From Prorocentrum cordatum (taxonomy: Eukaryota > Sar > Dinophyceae > Prorocentrales > Prorocentraceae): a DNA stretch of 64,000 nt. A program made the translations under genes and the position numbers. The notes below the pieces were generated by a model. That model had not been told where the DNA came from. It saw only the letters and a list, made by a program, of their open reading frames with translations, and made no database searches. Of the stretch, positions 48,862 through 60,725 are shown piece by piece; the stretch's first letter is position 1, and each line of letters begins with the position of its first letter. The DNA lies in contig CAUYUJ010000841.1 of the NCBI GenBank assembly GCA_963575745.1, positions 44,743 through 108,742 of the forward strand, read 5' to 3'.

Positions 48862-49644
48862 ATGTTCGCCCCGATCGGCTCCCAGGCGAGTCAGGGCCAG
48901 GGAACCCGGAGGCCGCGGGAGGGGGCCGCGGCCGAGGCAGCGGGGGAAGACGGGACCGCGGTCGGCCCAGGGGGCGTGCGCAAGCTGGACAAATTGTTCG
49001 CCAAGTTACTCCTTCAGCACGAGACGAACTTCAACGCGAACTCCAGGGAGGACAACTTCACGCTGACAATGGCAGCGGACGACCCGGTGCAAGCGGCGCT
49101 GGCGACCTCAGAGGACAGCTACAACAGGAAGGGGAAGCAGGCGAGGGAGGAGGCGGAGGAGGGGGAGTACAAAGGCCACCCGGACGGGAAGAAGCCAGAC
49201 TTCCTCCTCAGGGCCGTCATCTTCAGGATCACCGAGGCCGCGGAGGCGAAGTCCCAAGAGGTAAAGGCCGCGGCCGGCAGCGGGGCGATGGCGCAGCAGG
49301 CCGCCGCGGCGCTCGACACCCTGGCCAAGTACAAGGCGATCGCACAGAACCCCCAGGCGAGGGTCGTGGCGACGAGGTGTTTCCACGGGACCGTGAAGCC
49401 GAGCGACGGCGGGATGGACGAAGAGAAGGATGACGACGTCCGGTGGATTTTCGCGATGAACTCGCATCGCGAGCTGAAGGACGCTCTCGAGACGCTCCGG
49501 GTCAACGGGTGCCTGGCCGCGGCACGCTTGAATCTTGGCTACGACCACGGCCCCAAGAGCGGCGGCGCCAAGGAGATCGAGACGACAGTCTTCCGGCGGA
49601 AGGGGGCCAAGGGCGATTCGAAGAAGAAGGCTAAGAAGAGGTGA
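48862..49644 (+). CDS. Hypothetical protein, intact ORF
   Basis: 260 residues from the ATG at 48862 (MFAPIGSQASQGQG) to TGA. One of the few uninterrupted reading frames here. Contains KLDKLFAKLLLQHETNF (helical), VIFRITEAAEAKSQEVKAAA, ARVVATRCFHGTVKP and DDVRWIFAMNSHRELKDALE, and ends in the strongly basic tail KGDSKKKAKKR. It starts a few bases after the decayed end of the retrotransposon. No family is recognised; it may be an element-carried gene or an unrelated host gene. Confidence 0.55.
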   Translation: MFAPIGSQASQGQGTRRPREGAAAEAAGEDGTAVGPGGVRKLDKLFAKLLLQHETNFNANSREDNFTLTMAADDPVQAALATSEDSYNRKGKQAREEAEEGEYKGHPDGKKPDFLLRAVIFRITEAAEAKSQEVKAAAGSGAMAQQAAAALDTLAKYKAIAQNPQARVVATRCFHGTVKPSDGGMDEEKDDDVRWIFAMNSHRELKDALETLRVNGCLAAARLNLGYDHGPKSGGAKEIETTVFRRKGAKGDSKKKAKKR

Positions 49645-49963
49645 GCAGGACTGCCGACGGGGACTCGCACGTTGTATCACAAAGTGCATGGTCAAGGGAA
49701 GGTTCCCTTCGAAGCTGGGGGGGGGGCCTCACTCATCCAGAGGGGTGGTGAGCCGCCCTCACAGAGCCGCCTTCGCAGAGGCGGAGGCGCGTGTGGACGG
49801 GATTGACGGGGTTGCCGGAGCCTGGAAGAAAGCGATGGCTGCCGCAGTCGTGTGCCTTCTATGCACGTCTCTGTGTGCCCGAAATTTTGTATCTTCCAAT
49901 CATTCAGTATGATAGCGCCGGTACTCGGTAGAACACGCGGGCCCACCCACGAGATCTCCAGAC
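49645..49963. other. Short spacer without supported gene
   Basis: Contains a G9 run near 49722 and nothing recognisable. Short open frames overlap on both strands without motif. Confidence 0.4.
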
Positions 49964-51994
49964 GATGATGGGGGATAGTGTCGCGAAAAAAAAAAGACTT
50001 GCGGCTGAAGCGCGCGCTGCGGTCGGCCCCCCGGAGTCGGACGAGCAAGAGGAGGCGCTTGCGTTCGACCAGTTCCAACCATGGCGAGGCGACTGTGCAT
50101 CTGTTTTAGTTGCGACAAGATGGTGGAAGTGCTGACGCGGCATGACGACTTCTAGCTGCACCTGGGCGTGGACGCGAAGCAGGGGGCAGTGTCGGGGCAG
50201 GCGGGCGCGGCCACGATCAGCTTGCTGGCAAAAGACAAGCTCCGCGGCACCGCGTTCCCAAAGGGAGACGGCGCGGTTCAAGGGCGAGTGCAGGGCAGGG
50301 CGTTCACGACGCACGGAGTGCCGCTCGTGCAGGCTACCTTTAACACAGAAGAGGCTCCGAATTTCATCGATTTCTTTCGTTGCCTGGGGATCGTGCACGA
50401 CAGCGCCATCCGCGACCGATCCTTGCGACATCGCGTCGTCGCATTGCGCAGTGATTACGCGCCTGGCATTGAGGCTGAAAGTTGTGTTCCCGAAGTCTCA
50501 ACCTGCGAAAGACCAGTTCCATTTCGCCAAGCACGCACGCTTGAAGACGACAGCAAGCGGAACTCTTGCGAAGAAGATAAAGCATCGCAAGCCTGCTGGC
50601 CAGACGGGCATCTACGAGCTCACCAACCTGGGTTGGACTGGCAGCCCTCAACGCACTGCGGCGGATCCCAACGCTGGACTGCGCTTCCATGCTGCATGAA
50701 GGCTTCCTGGCGCGCTTAAAGCATGAGTTCGACGAGCAGGAAGCCGCCGCCTACTTGGGTCCGAACAGTCGCGGCCCGCAGAAGTATACCATTCGCGCGA
50801 CAGCGCGGGAAATGAGAGAGGAGTACAACCTGCGATGCTACAACGAGGGCGAGTCCACGACAATGTTGTTCTGCCCGAACTGGTCGGGCATGGGCGTGCT
50901 GCGGCGTGCTGACGGCCGGCTACGATGGGAGCTCTGTGGAGCCAATGCATTCACCTTGCGAAAAAGCTCGGAAGGACGCAGCATCATGAGACCATTCCTC
51001 ATTTCCGCTGGGAAAGCCTTGGCCCCGCTGTCCGATCTCCCTACTCAGACGGGGATAGACGCTTGTCTGTCGGGTTAAGCGGCATCCATCCTGTCTGCCT
51101 GGGCGGGGATACACGCTCTCCCCGTCGGGGCGAGCGGCATCCATCCCCACCTGGAGGGAGCGCGGCTGGGGGCTCGAAGGAAGCCTGCCCCGCTAGGGGT
51201 GGGGGGGAGGTCTGACGATGCTGAAGGAGGTCGCAGCGCTGGCCGCAAAGTACTCGCCCCTCAGGATCCCGCAGCACATGCAATACCTGCGCGACAATTA
51301 TTCCAGGAAGTGGTATTCGTGGGACGAGGACCCCGACGACAAAATGCAGCTGTACCCGCCCGCGCTGGACCCCGCACATTTGAATGGGGCATCTCTGATC
51401 GCTGCCGGCAGATCTCATGCTCAGGAATTGTGGGAAGCGTCGCAGACGGAGACAGTGCACGCCGTGGTTCTGGAGGGATCAGGAAAAGCGCCCAAGCACT
51501 TCGACGTCAACCTGATGCAAGTTGTCGCGGTGATCATGAACGTGAAGAAGAAGCCCGTGGTGGAGGATGCCGAGCATGGGGCCCGTGCATTGTTCTCCTC
51601 TGGTCTCGAGTTACAGCATCGCCTCGAAGCGGCTGGCGTCCTAACAAAATGCAGTCGGCCATCGAACAGGAGGCAGAAAGATCTCAGCACGCAGGTGAGC
51701 CGCGTGAGCGCCATGTTCAACGACATTGCTTACGTCATACTTTCTTCTGATACCCGCATGTTCCGCGCCTGCGCGCGCGGCGCTGCGTGCACGTGCACAC
51801 GGTTCTGTCGCCGCGCCGGGTGCGAGCACGTGGAGTATGTATCGATGCTCGCGCTGCGCTTGCAGAAGAAGCCAAAGTACCCGAACCCTCAGGAGCTGCC
51901 AGGGACGCGACCGAGGGGCCAGAAGTGCGGCTCGGTTTTGGTTGTGCCACAGCAGACCACAGGCAAGACACGCAAAGTGGAGAAACGCGAATAA
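49964..51994 (+). pseudogene. P-loop/SWIM-finger protein, C-terminal part, broken
   Basis: Pieces in order: MMGDSVAKKKRLAAEARAAV (from 49964), then VEVLTRHDD interrupted by TAG at 50153-50155 before LHLGVDAKQGAVSGQAGAA. Next come HGVPLVQATFNTEEAPNFID (to about 50400), ARLKHEFDEQEAAAYLGPNS (50689-51030), a 54-bp tandem repeat insertion, and MLKEVAALAAKYSPLRIPQH to the TAA at 51992-51994. The last piece carries CTCTRFCRRAGCEHV near residue 191, a SWIM-type C-x-C-x(n)-C-x-H finger. Order and strand fit the missing end of the gene at 42389-44048. Whether the 6 kb between is an insertion or a huge intron is not settled. Confidence 0.4.
51051..51158 (+). repeat. 54-bp tandem repeat inside the P-loop/SWIM gene
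   Basis: GGGGATAGACGCTTG starts at 51051 and GGGGATACACGCTCT at 51105, each followed by AGCGGCATCCATCC. The repeat coincides with a frame break, so it is either a late insertion or part of a short intron. Confidence 0.7.
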
Positions 51995-52600
51995 AGAAAT
52001 GGCGCAGGGTGCCGCCTTGCAAAGCCAGAGCGATGTGCAGCGTCAGCCATGCGATCGCCGCGCATTTGGCATTTGTCTTGCCGCAGGATACTGAAAAACT
52101 GCTCGCGCCAAGCAACGTCGTTGAGGATGCAGAACCCAACCGCCAGAGCTCCCATTCGCCAGTCCCTCGTCGCCAATTCCCGTTCGCCGGAGCCCCTGTT
52201 CGCCGGAGTCTTCGTTCGCTAGGTTCCCGTCCACCGGAATCCTTGTTTGCGGGAAATCCCCGTTCGCCAGTTCCCCGTTCGCCGGCTCCCGTTCGCCGGT
52301 TCTCGCTCGCAGGGGGGTCACGGGCGTGTGTCTGGATTTCGTTTTTCGACTTGGAGGTACTCGGCATGGGCTCTGGTCTCCCGGGTCTGAACCACGGGGG
52401 AAGTGCTCCTGGATCCTTTGGCTGCTGTCGTGCGTTTTGGACTCTGAGGGTTCGTCGCCGTCGGGCGAGAGCCCGGCCTCCATGAGTGCGCGCGGGCGGG
52501 GGGGATAGGAAGAGGATGCGACGGACGCTTGACGGCGTCCTCCTGTTGTCTAATGCAAGCAAGATGATGCGCACATGTTATCCTCCGCAGCATCGGGCTC
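51995..52600. repeat. Spacer with GTTCGCC-type short repeats
   Basis: From about 52150 to 52315 the unit CGTTCGCCGG / CGTTCGCCAGTTCCC recurs eight or more times. The rest shows no supported gene; long open frames on both strands lack motifs. Confidence 0.6.
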
Positions 52601-52612
52601 AAGCCAGGCGGT

Positions 52613-53880
52613 GTGCCGCGCACCTGGAGGGGGCCGATGCCCGGGTGCATTGCCCTACCATTTTACGAAAGTGAGCCGAGGTTTCTGGCGCGGCAGGAAA
52701 TATTCGAACGGGCAGGGTTCGACCGTCTGAAGCTGTTGCACCGGCTGGGAGCCTCGCCGCCCACGCCTACGAATCTTAGAATCTTGGCATGCGATGCTGA
52801 CCCTGTAGAAGACGCTGTGGGGCACTTTGTGCTACGCCTTGCGCTCAGCACAGCGGGTCCCCTGAGCCAATGGCTAGGGGCGCGCGAGGTGGTTTATTCT
52901 GCAGCAGCGATGGGTCACGTCGGCTCGAGTGGAGCACGATCGAGCCTTGACTTTGCCGGGTATCACCCTCGGCGAAAGGCGCCTGGGACTGTCCAAGTAC
53001 CAGCTGCCGTTTACGCAGGTGCCACCGCGCTGGGTGGCGGAGCGCCGCGTGGTGCTCAAGCGCGGCGTGGCTCACGTGGCGGGCTGCGACACTTGCGCCC
53101 TGGCGTCGCACCTGTTCGGCGCGCGCCTGCGCGATTCGATGCAGGACGCCGCCTGGGCGATGCAGAGCTGGGAGCGCCGTCCTCTGCAGGAAATTGTGAT
53201 GCCGCTGCTGGAGAGGTTACGGCGCCGTTCTGGAGGTCTTCTGGCGCCGCCCCCTGCGACCTCGCCCAGATTGTGGATCCGGCCTATTGTGGGCGACGAC
53301 GTTGGCCTAGCTCTGGATAGCTCTGAGGAAATGAGGATGTCGTTCCCCCCGCGCATGCAGCGCGTGATGCTCCGCCAGGGCACAGGGCGGCGGTTGTGAT
53401 TCCAGGGCCTGCTGCAATTGCGGCCCTTCTTGCGGATGGCGGGGCTGGACCTCCCTAGCGCGCTGCTGTGGTTCGAGACGGAGCTGCGTCGCGACGGGCA
53501 CGTCGCCGAGGAAGTCTTCGAGAGGGAGCACCGGTACCAAGTAGAGCACGCCTGCGGCGCCCGCGGCCACGGGCGCGGCGCGCATCCGTTCGGGCGCGCC
53601 AGCATCCAGAGGTTCCTGCCCCCTGAATCCGGCCAAGTCCATGGCTGCCCGTTTCAGCGCGGGCACGAGAGCCCGTATAACCTCGCCACATTGCTCGGGT
53701 ATTGGGGCTTGGCGCACGAGGGGGTCGACGCCGTAGTCCGTGCGGCGCGAGAAGGGCCTCCTTCTCGAGCTTGCGCGTTTTCTTTTCGGCGCGGCGCACC
53801 CGTGGACGAGCTGGGGCCGACATGGGGCCGTCGGTCAACCAAACGATTACCTTCGGCGCAGCAGGATGGCGTGGGCCACG
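52613..53880 (+). pseudogene. DNA primase large subunit, decayed
   Basis: Segments follow eukaryotic PriL in order. RQEIFERAGFDRLKLLHRLG and DAVGHFVLRLALSTAGPLSQ match the N-terminal helical domain. YQLPFTQVPPRWVAERRVVL matches the middle region in another frame. MSFPPRMQRVML and QLRPFLRMAGLDLPSALLWF match the start of the iron-sulphur domain; TGA at 53397-53399 lies between them. VHGCPFQRG and RACAFSF hold two of the four cluster cysteines. The other two are Arg: PPRM for PPCM, and GRASIQ for the SC..I box. QPNDYLRRSR near 53850, in another frame, matches the conserved NPNQYF-type end. The family primes DNA synthesis with the small subunit and polymerase alpha; this copy cannot as read. Confidence 0.65.
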
Positions 53881-54859
53881 CGCTGGGGTCGCCCCCCCTC
53901 CGGCGCCGCCGTGCCGCGACCAACGCGCGATGCAAGCTTTGTGGAGCTTGCCGGGGCAACTCCCCGCGAACCTCCAGGCCCGCCCTGTCCAACCCGCCTT
54001 GCTCGCGAGCGGGGCGCCCTATGACAGCGCTATGATTCTTGCGTGAGAGAAGCATCCGCCCAGCTGTTGCGCTCATCGTATGCAGCGCCTATGCGGGACC
54101 AGGAACGAACCCCCGTTTCCCTGGTGCCGTTCCTCCGCCTTGTCCTGCCCTGCATATTCTGCCTGCTCTGTCTTTTCCTTGTTATCCCGCTTGTTCTCCT
54201 TCCCCTCCTCCGCGCCCTTATCCAGCAGTGGGGGCGGGCAAAGCCCCCCATGGGGCCCGCAGAGCCTGGGTCCTTCAGGTCCGAAGTGTGAACCTCGGCA
54301 GGAGCTTCAACATGAGTTATGGTTCCTCTCTGGGGATCGGACGCACGACTCATCCGGGCCTGTTAGAGCATCTTTGGAACCACCTCGGAGCATCTTCGAC
54401 TATCGAGAACAATATTCGACGTCATCTTCGGCTCTCTGCGGCTCTCTTGGAGCCGTCTTGGGAGAAAGGTCCAGGGGGGGCAGGGAAGAGGGGCAAACCC
54501 CTCCCCGAAGCGGAAGAAGGGGGGTGGAAGAGGAAACTCTCCAAGACCACCCGCGCGCTACAGGGCCGGTGGGATGGACACGGCAGGTTTCGCGCCCAGT
54601 CGACGCGAGATGCGGTGGACCGCCCACTCCCCCCGCCTCCCTTCTCCTAGGAAACGATAGCGCTGGCGGAGCCGTTCAAGATTGATCACTGCTCTGGGGA
54701 GCCGTTCAAGGTTGAACATTCCCATGGGGAATGGGCGAGGGGGCGAAGGGGGCACATCTCGGTCCCCAGGGCGCACAGGAATGAACCGACGGCGCGAAAT
54801 CACGATCGAGGATGGCTCCGAGAGCTGCTTGGGAAGTCCAAGGGCGGATGTCGGGACTG
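53881..54859. repeat. Spacer with inverted partial copy of the 768-bp unit
   Basis: At about 54360-54570 the plus strand resembles the reverse complement of 2690-2900: CTCTTGGAGCCGTCTTGGG, AAACCCCTCCCC, GTGGAAGAGGA, then a purine-rich stretch. It is strongly diverged. No gene is supported in the spacer. Confidence 0.5.
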
Positions 54860-56260
54860 GGCCCTCACGGGCGGGCGCGTCGGGCGGCGGGCGGGCGGCG
54901 GGCCAGGCGGGCGGGGCATTCAAATGCGGCGCATATGCACATGATGACGCATGTGCCATGCGACACGCGTGGAACCCGAACGGACGAGACACGGGTCGGG
55001 CAAGCGGGGCCTTAACGGGCGGGCGCGGCAGGCGGCTGGCGGGGCCCGAAGGGCGGGCGAGCGGGTCGGGCGGGCGGGACATTGGAAGTATGGCGCAGAT
55101 GCAAAGTATGACGCGTGTACCAGGTGGCACGCGTGGAACCAGAATGGGCGGGCGGCGGGTTGAGCGGGCGAGACTCAAATGGGCGGGCGGGCCGGGCGGG
55201 CGGCGGGTCCGGCGGGCGGGACATGAAAATAGGACGCATGTGCGCATTGTGACAGGCTGGCGTAGAACCCTGACGGGCTGGCGGCGGGTCGCGCGAGACC
55301 CTAACGGCCGAGCGGGTCGGGCGGCGGGCGGGGCCCTCGCGGGCGGACTCGGACGGGCGGGACATTAAAGTATGACGCATGTACACAATATGGCGCATGT
55401 ACCAAGTTGCACGCGTGGAACCCTGACGGGCGGGCGGCAGGTAACGCAGGAGGAAGCCCTGGCTGGTGGGCGGATCGCGCGGCGGGCGAGCGGCGGGCCA
55501 GGCGGGCGGAGACGTTAAAGTACGACACATATACACATTATTACGCATGCGCCAGGTGGCACGCATGGAACCCTCACGGGCGAAAAGCGGGTCGGGCAGG
55601 TGGGGCCCTAACGGGCGGGCGGGTCAGGCTGCGGGCGGGATCATAACGGGCGGGCGAGTGGCGGTTCGGGCGGGCGGGACATTAAAGTATGGCGCAGATG
55701 CCAAGTATGACGCATGTACCAGGTGGCACGCGTGGAACCCTCACGGTCGGGCTGCGGGTCGAGCAAGTGGACATTAATGGGCGAGTGGGTCGGGCGGGCG
55801 GCGGGTCGAGCGGGCGGGACATTAAAGTAGGACGCATGTGCACATCATGACGCATGTACCAAGTGGCACGCGTGGAACCCTGATGGGCAGGCGGCGGGTC
55901 GTGCGGGCGGGGCCCTAACGGCCGGGCGGGTCGGGCGCCGGGCGGGGCTCTGACGGGCGGGGTCTGGCGGGCGGTACATTAAAGTATCACGCAGTCACAC
56001 ATTATGACGCATGCACCAAGTGGCACGCGTGGAACCCAGACGGAGGCGCGGCGGTTCGGGCAGGCAGGAACCCTGACGGGCGGGTGGTTCGGGCGGCGAA
56101 AGGGCGGCGGGTCGGGCGGGCGGGACATTAAAGTATGACGCATGTGCACATTATGCACATGTAGGAGGTGGCACGCGTGGAACCCTAACGGGCGAAAGGC
56201 GGGTCGGGAAGGCGGAACCCTAACGGGCGGACGGGTAGGCGGCGGCCGGGACCCGAGGAA
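54860..56260. repeat. GC-rich tandem array, about 150-bp unit
   Basis: At least eight units. Each has a GGGCGGGCGG-rich half and a unique core with GACATTAAAGTATGACGCATG, then CACAT(T/C)ATGACGCATG and GTGGCACGCGTGGAACCC. The GGAACC marker is at about 54970, 55134, 55417, 55565, 55735, 55876, 56031 and 56180, so the period is 140-170 with one larger gap. ATGTGCACAT in several cores is a perfect palindrome. Frames through it are spurious. Confidence 0.85.
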
Positions 56261-56890
56261 CCTAGCCCTAATGCCTTGTCAGACGAACGCAGGAACCTAG
56301 CTCTAATGCCCTGTGCCTGATCCGCTCGCCGAACCCCCAACCCGGGCACGCGAACCCGAACCCTGCAACGCTGACCCTGACATCTGAAGCCGAACCCTCC
56401 CCCCCAGTTCTGACTCGAACGGAATCAACTGAACACCCGAAACGGAACGCCCAAGCCCGAGCCCCAACCCCGAATCGTAATACCCACGCACGAACAACCT
56501 GACCCGAACACCCGAGCCCGAACACCGAAATACGAACCCGAACACCCGAAGTCCAGGTAACCGCACCAAAATGCCCGAGGGCCGAAAGCGGCAAAACCCG
56601 GAAACCCTGGACCCCGAAGGCCCCAGCAGCCGAAGGCCCGAATGCCTGAGCATTCGGAAACCCGAAGACTCTAATACCCAACTCGAGCCACCCAACCCGA
56701 GAAAATACCATCACAACCCGCAGAAAAACCCAACCCGAAAAAATACCCCCCCAACTCGAACAAAAAAACCGGCCAACCCGAACAACAAAAAACTGCGGTT
56801 TTTTTTTTCGGGTGGAGGCCGGGTTTTTTTTTTTGGGTTGGAGCCGAACCCCCCAAAAAAACCTTTCAACCCGAAAACAAAAACCCAGCT
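56261..56890. repeat. ACCCGAA-rich low-complexity sequence
   Basis: Degenerate CCCGAA, ACCCGAACAC and AACCCGA units on the plus strand with A-runs and T-runs near 56760-56880. It abuts satellite array 2. No gene is supported. Confidence 0.7.
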
Positions 56891-59413
56891 CTCTAGTTTT
56901 CCCTTGGTCGGGTCTAGTTTTCCCTGTGGCCATGTCTCGTTCTTCCCTGGTCGGATCTAGTTTTCCTTTGGTCGGGTCGAGTTTTCCCCTGGTCGGGTCT
57001 AGCTTTTCCTTTGGTCGGGTCTAGTTCTTCCTTGGTCGGGTTTAATTTTCCCTGATCGGGTCTTGTTTTCCCTTGGTCGGGTCTAATTTTTCCTTTGGTC
57101 GGGTCTAGTTTGTCCCTAGTCGGATCTAGTTTTGCTTTGGTCGGGTCTAGTTTTCCCTTGTTCGGGTATAGTTTTTCCTTTGGTCGGGTCTAGTTTTTCT
57201 CTGGTCGGGTCTAGTTTTTCCCTGGTCTGGTCTAATTTTCCCCTGGTCGGTCTAGTTTTTCCTTTGGTCGGGTCTAGTTGTTCCCTGGTCGGATCTAGTT
57301 TTCCTGTGGTCGGGTCTAGTTTTCCAATGGTCGGAGCTAGTTTTTCCTTTGGTCGGGTCTAGTTTGTCCCTGGTCGGGCTCAATTTTCCCTTGTCGGGCT
57401 TGGTTTTCCCTTGGTCGGGTTTAGATTTTCCTGTGGTCGGGTCTAGTTGTTTCCCCTGGTCGGGTCTAGATTTCCTTGTGGTCGGGTCTAGTTTTTCCTT
57501 GTTCGGATCTAATTGTCCTCTGGTCGGGTCTAGTTTTCCCCTTGTCGGGTCTAGTTCTTCCTTTGGTCAGGTCTAGTTTTCCCTGGTCGGGTCTAAATTT
57601 CCCTGGTCGGGTCTAGTTTTCCCTTGGTCGGGTCTAGTTTTCCCTTTGGTCGGGTCTAGTTTTTTCCCCTGGTCGGATCTAGTTTTCCTCTGGTCGGGTC
57701 TAGGTATTCCTTTGGTCGGGTCTAGTTTTTCCCTTGGTCGGGTCTAGTTTTTCGGTTGGTCGGGTCTAGTTTTTCTTTGGTCTGGTCTAGTTTTTCCATG
57801 GTCGGGTCTGATTTCCCCCTGGTCAGGTCTAGTTGTTCCTTTGGTCGGGTCTAGTTTTGCTCTGGTCGGGTCTAGTTTTTCCGTTGGTCGGGTCTAGTTT
57901 TTCTTTGGTCGGGTCAATTTTTTTCCCTGGTCGGGTCTGATTTACCCCTGGTCAGGTCTAGTTTTTCCTTGGTCGGGTCTAGTTTTCCAGTGGTCGGGTC
58001 TAGTTTTCGCTGTGGTCTGGTTTAGTTGTTCCCTGGTCGGATCTAGTGTTCCTCTGGTCGGGTCTAATTTTCCCCTGGTCGGGTCTAGCTTTTCCTTTGG
58101 TCGGGTCTAGTTTTTCCTTTGGTCGGGTCTAGTTCTCCTCTGGTCGGGTCTAGTTTTCCCCTGGTCGGGTCTGGTTTTTCCGTTGGTCGGGTCTAGTTTT
58201 TCCCTGGTCGGGTCTAGTTTGTCCCTGGTCGGATGTAATTTTCCCCTGGTCGGGTCTTGTTCCTCCTTTGGTCGGGTGTAGTTTTTCACCTGGTCGGGTC
58301 TAGTTTTCCCTGTGGTCGGATCTAGTTTTTCCCTGGTCGGATCTAGTTTTCCTCTGGTCGGATCTAGTTTTCCCATGGTCGGGTATAGTTTTTCCTTTGG
58401 TCGGTTCTAGTTGTTCTGGAGTCGGGTCTAGTTTTTCCCTGGTCTGGTCTAGTTTTCCCCTGGCCGGGTCTAGTTTTCCCTGTGGCCGGGTCTAATTTTT
58501 CCCTGGTCGGATCTAGTTTTCCTCTGGTCGGGTTTAGTGTTTCCCCTTGTCGGGTCTAGTTCTTCCTTTGGTCGGGTCTTGTTTTTCCCTGGTCGGGTCT
58601 AGATTTCCCTGGTCGGTTCTAGTTTTCCCCTGGTCGGGTCTAGTTTTTCCTTTGGTCGGGTCTAGTTTTTCCCGTGGTCGGGTCTAGTTTTCCCTGCGGT
58701 CGGGTGTAGTTTTTCCCTGGTCGGATCTAGTTGTCCTCTGGTCGGGTTCCCTGGTCGGGTCTAGTTGTTTTCCTTTGGTCGGGTTTAGCTTTTCTTTGGT
58801 CGGGTCTAGTTTTTCCTTGGTCGTGTCTAGTTTTCACCTGGTCGGGTCTAAGGTTCCCTTTGGTCGGGTCTAGTTTTCCAGTGGTCGGATCTAGTTTTCC
58901 AGTGGTCGGATCTAGTTTTCCCCTGGCCGGGTCTAATTCTTCCTTTGGTCGGGTCTAGTTTTTCCCTGGTCGGGTCTAGCTTTCCCGCGTCGGTTCTAGT
59001 TTTCCCCTGGTCGGGTCTAGTTTTTTCTCTGGTCTGGTCGGGTCTAGTTTTCCCTGTGGTCGGGTCTAGTTTTTCATTGGTCGGATCTGGTTTTCCCCTG
59101 GTCGGGTCAAGTTTTCCCCTGGTCGGGTCTAGTTTGTCCTTTGGTCGGGTCTACTTATTCTCTGGTCGGGTCTAGTTGTCCCCTGGTCGGTTCTAGTTTT
59201 CCCCTGGTCGGGTCTAATTTTCCCTGTGGTCGGGTCTAACTTTTCCTTTGGTCGGGTCTAGTTTTTCCTTTGGTCGGGTCTAGTTTTTCCCTGGTCGGGT
59301 GTAGTTTTTCCTGTGGTCGGGTCTAGTTTTTCCCTGGTCGGATCTAAATGTCCCTGGTCGGGTGTAGTTTTTTTTCCCTTGGTCGGGTCTAGTTGTTCCT
59401 TTGGTCGGGTCTA
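56891..59413 (+). repeat. Satellite array 2, about 21-bp unit
   Basis: Same unit and orientation as the 26.45-33.17 kb array: GGTCGGGTCTAG plus T4-5 plus CCCT or CCTTT. It ends at a short unique stretch before the TCA microsatellite. Confidence 0.95.
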
Positions 59414-59508
59414 TTTCCCACCCATCCTGTGGTGTTGGGTCCTCGTTTTGAAGAGACGGTGCCCCGCGTTCCTCTCCTCCTCCTCCTCCTCCCCCTCCTC
59501 CCTCTTCC

Positions 59509-59705
<197 letters not shown>

Positions 59706-59756
59706 TTCATCATTATTCATCGTGTCATCATCGTTCAATCGTCACCCAACGCCCAT

Positions 59757-60725
59757 CTTTGGCGCACCTTTCATACTTTTCGTGGCCCCTAGGGAGCTCC
59801 ACCGAAGGCCCAGTGGCAGGGTCCGCATGCTACCCATTTCGGCCACACCCCTCACCACGTTCCGTGGCCCCATAGGGAGCTCCACGAAGGCCCCAGTGGC
59901 AGGGTCCGCATGCATACCACCACCCATTTCGGCACACCCATTCACACGTTTCGTGGCCCCATAGGGAGCTCCACCGAAGGCCCCAGTGGCAGGGTTCGCA
60001 TGACTCCCCACCACCCATCTCGGCACACCCCTCACACGTTTCGTGGCCCCATAGGGAGCTCCACCGAAGGCCCCAGTGGCAGGGTTCGCATGGCGGCCCC
60101 GCCCCATTTTGGCGCACCCCTCACACGGTTCGTGGCCCCATAGGGAGCTCCACTAAAGGCTTCAGTGGCAGGGTTCGCATGGCGGCCCCGCCTCATTTTG
60201 GCGCACCCCTCACACGGTTCGTGGCCCCATAGGGAGCTCCTACCGAAGCCCCAGTGGCCAGGTTTCCGCAATTCCTCCCCACCACCCATTCGGCCAAACC
60301 CCACACCGTTTCGTGGCCCCATAGGGAGCTCACGAATGGCCCCAGTGGCAGGGTCCGCAAGCCTCCCCACCACCCATTTCGGCACACCCCTCACACGTTT
60401 CGTGGCCCCATAGGGAGCTCCACCGAAGGCCCCAGTGGCAGGGTTCGCATGCCTCCCCACCACCCATCTCGGCACACCCCTCACACGCTTCGTGGCCCCA
60501 TAGGGAGCTCCACCGAAGGCCCCAATGGCAGGGTCCGCATGCCTCCCCACCACCTATTTCGGCACACCCCTCACACGTTTCGTGGCCCCATAGGGAGCTC
60601 CACCGAAGGCCGCAGTGGCAGGGTTCGCATGCCTCCCCACCACCCATTTCGGCACTCCCCAACACCCATTTCGGCACACCCCTCACACGTTTTGTGGCCC
60701 CATAGGGATCTCCACCGAAGGTCGG
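59757..60725 (+). repeat. 90-bp tandem array, about eleven units
   Basis: Each unit contains GTGGCCCCATAGGGAGCTCC, ACCGAAGGCCCCAGTGGCAG, GGT(C/T)CGCATG and a CCACCACCCAT block ending GGCACACCCCTCACACG. The CGTGGCCC marker steps by exactly 90 bases at 60402, 60492 and 60582. Open frames run through it because 90 is a multiple of three. Confidence 0.9.

Noticed and set aside
59757-60725. Possible CRISPR-like array because of regular 90-base spacing
   Set aside because: Whole units are repeated without unique spacers, in eukaryotic-type DNA; it is an ordinary tandem array.
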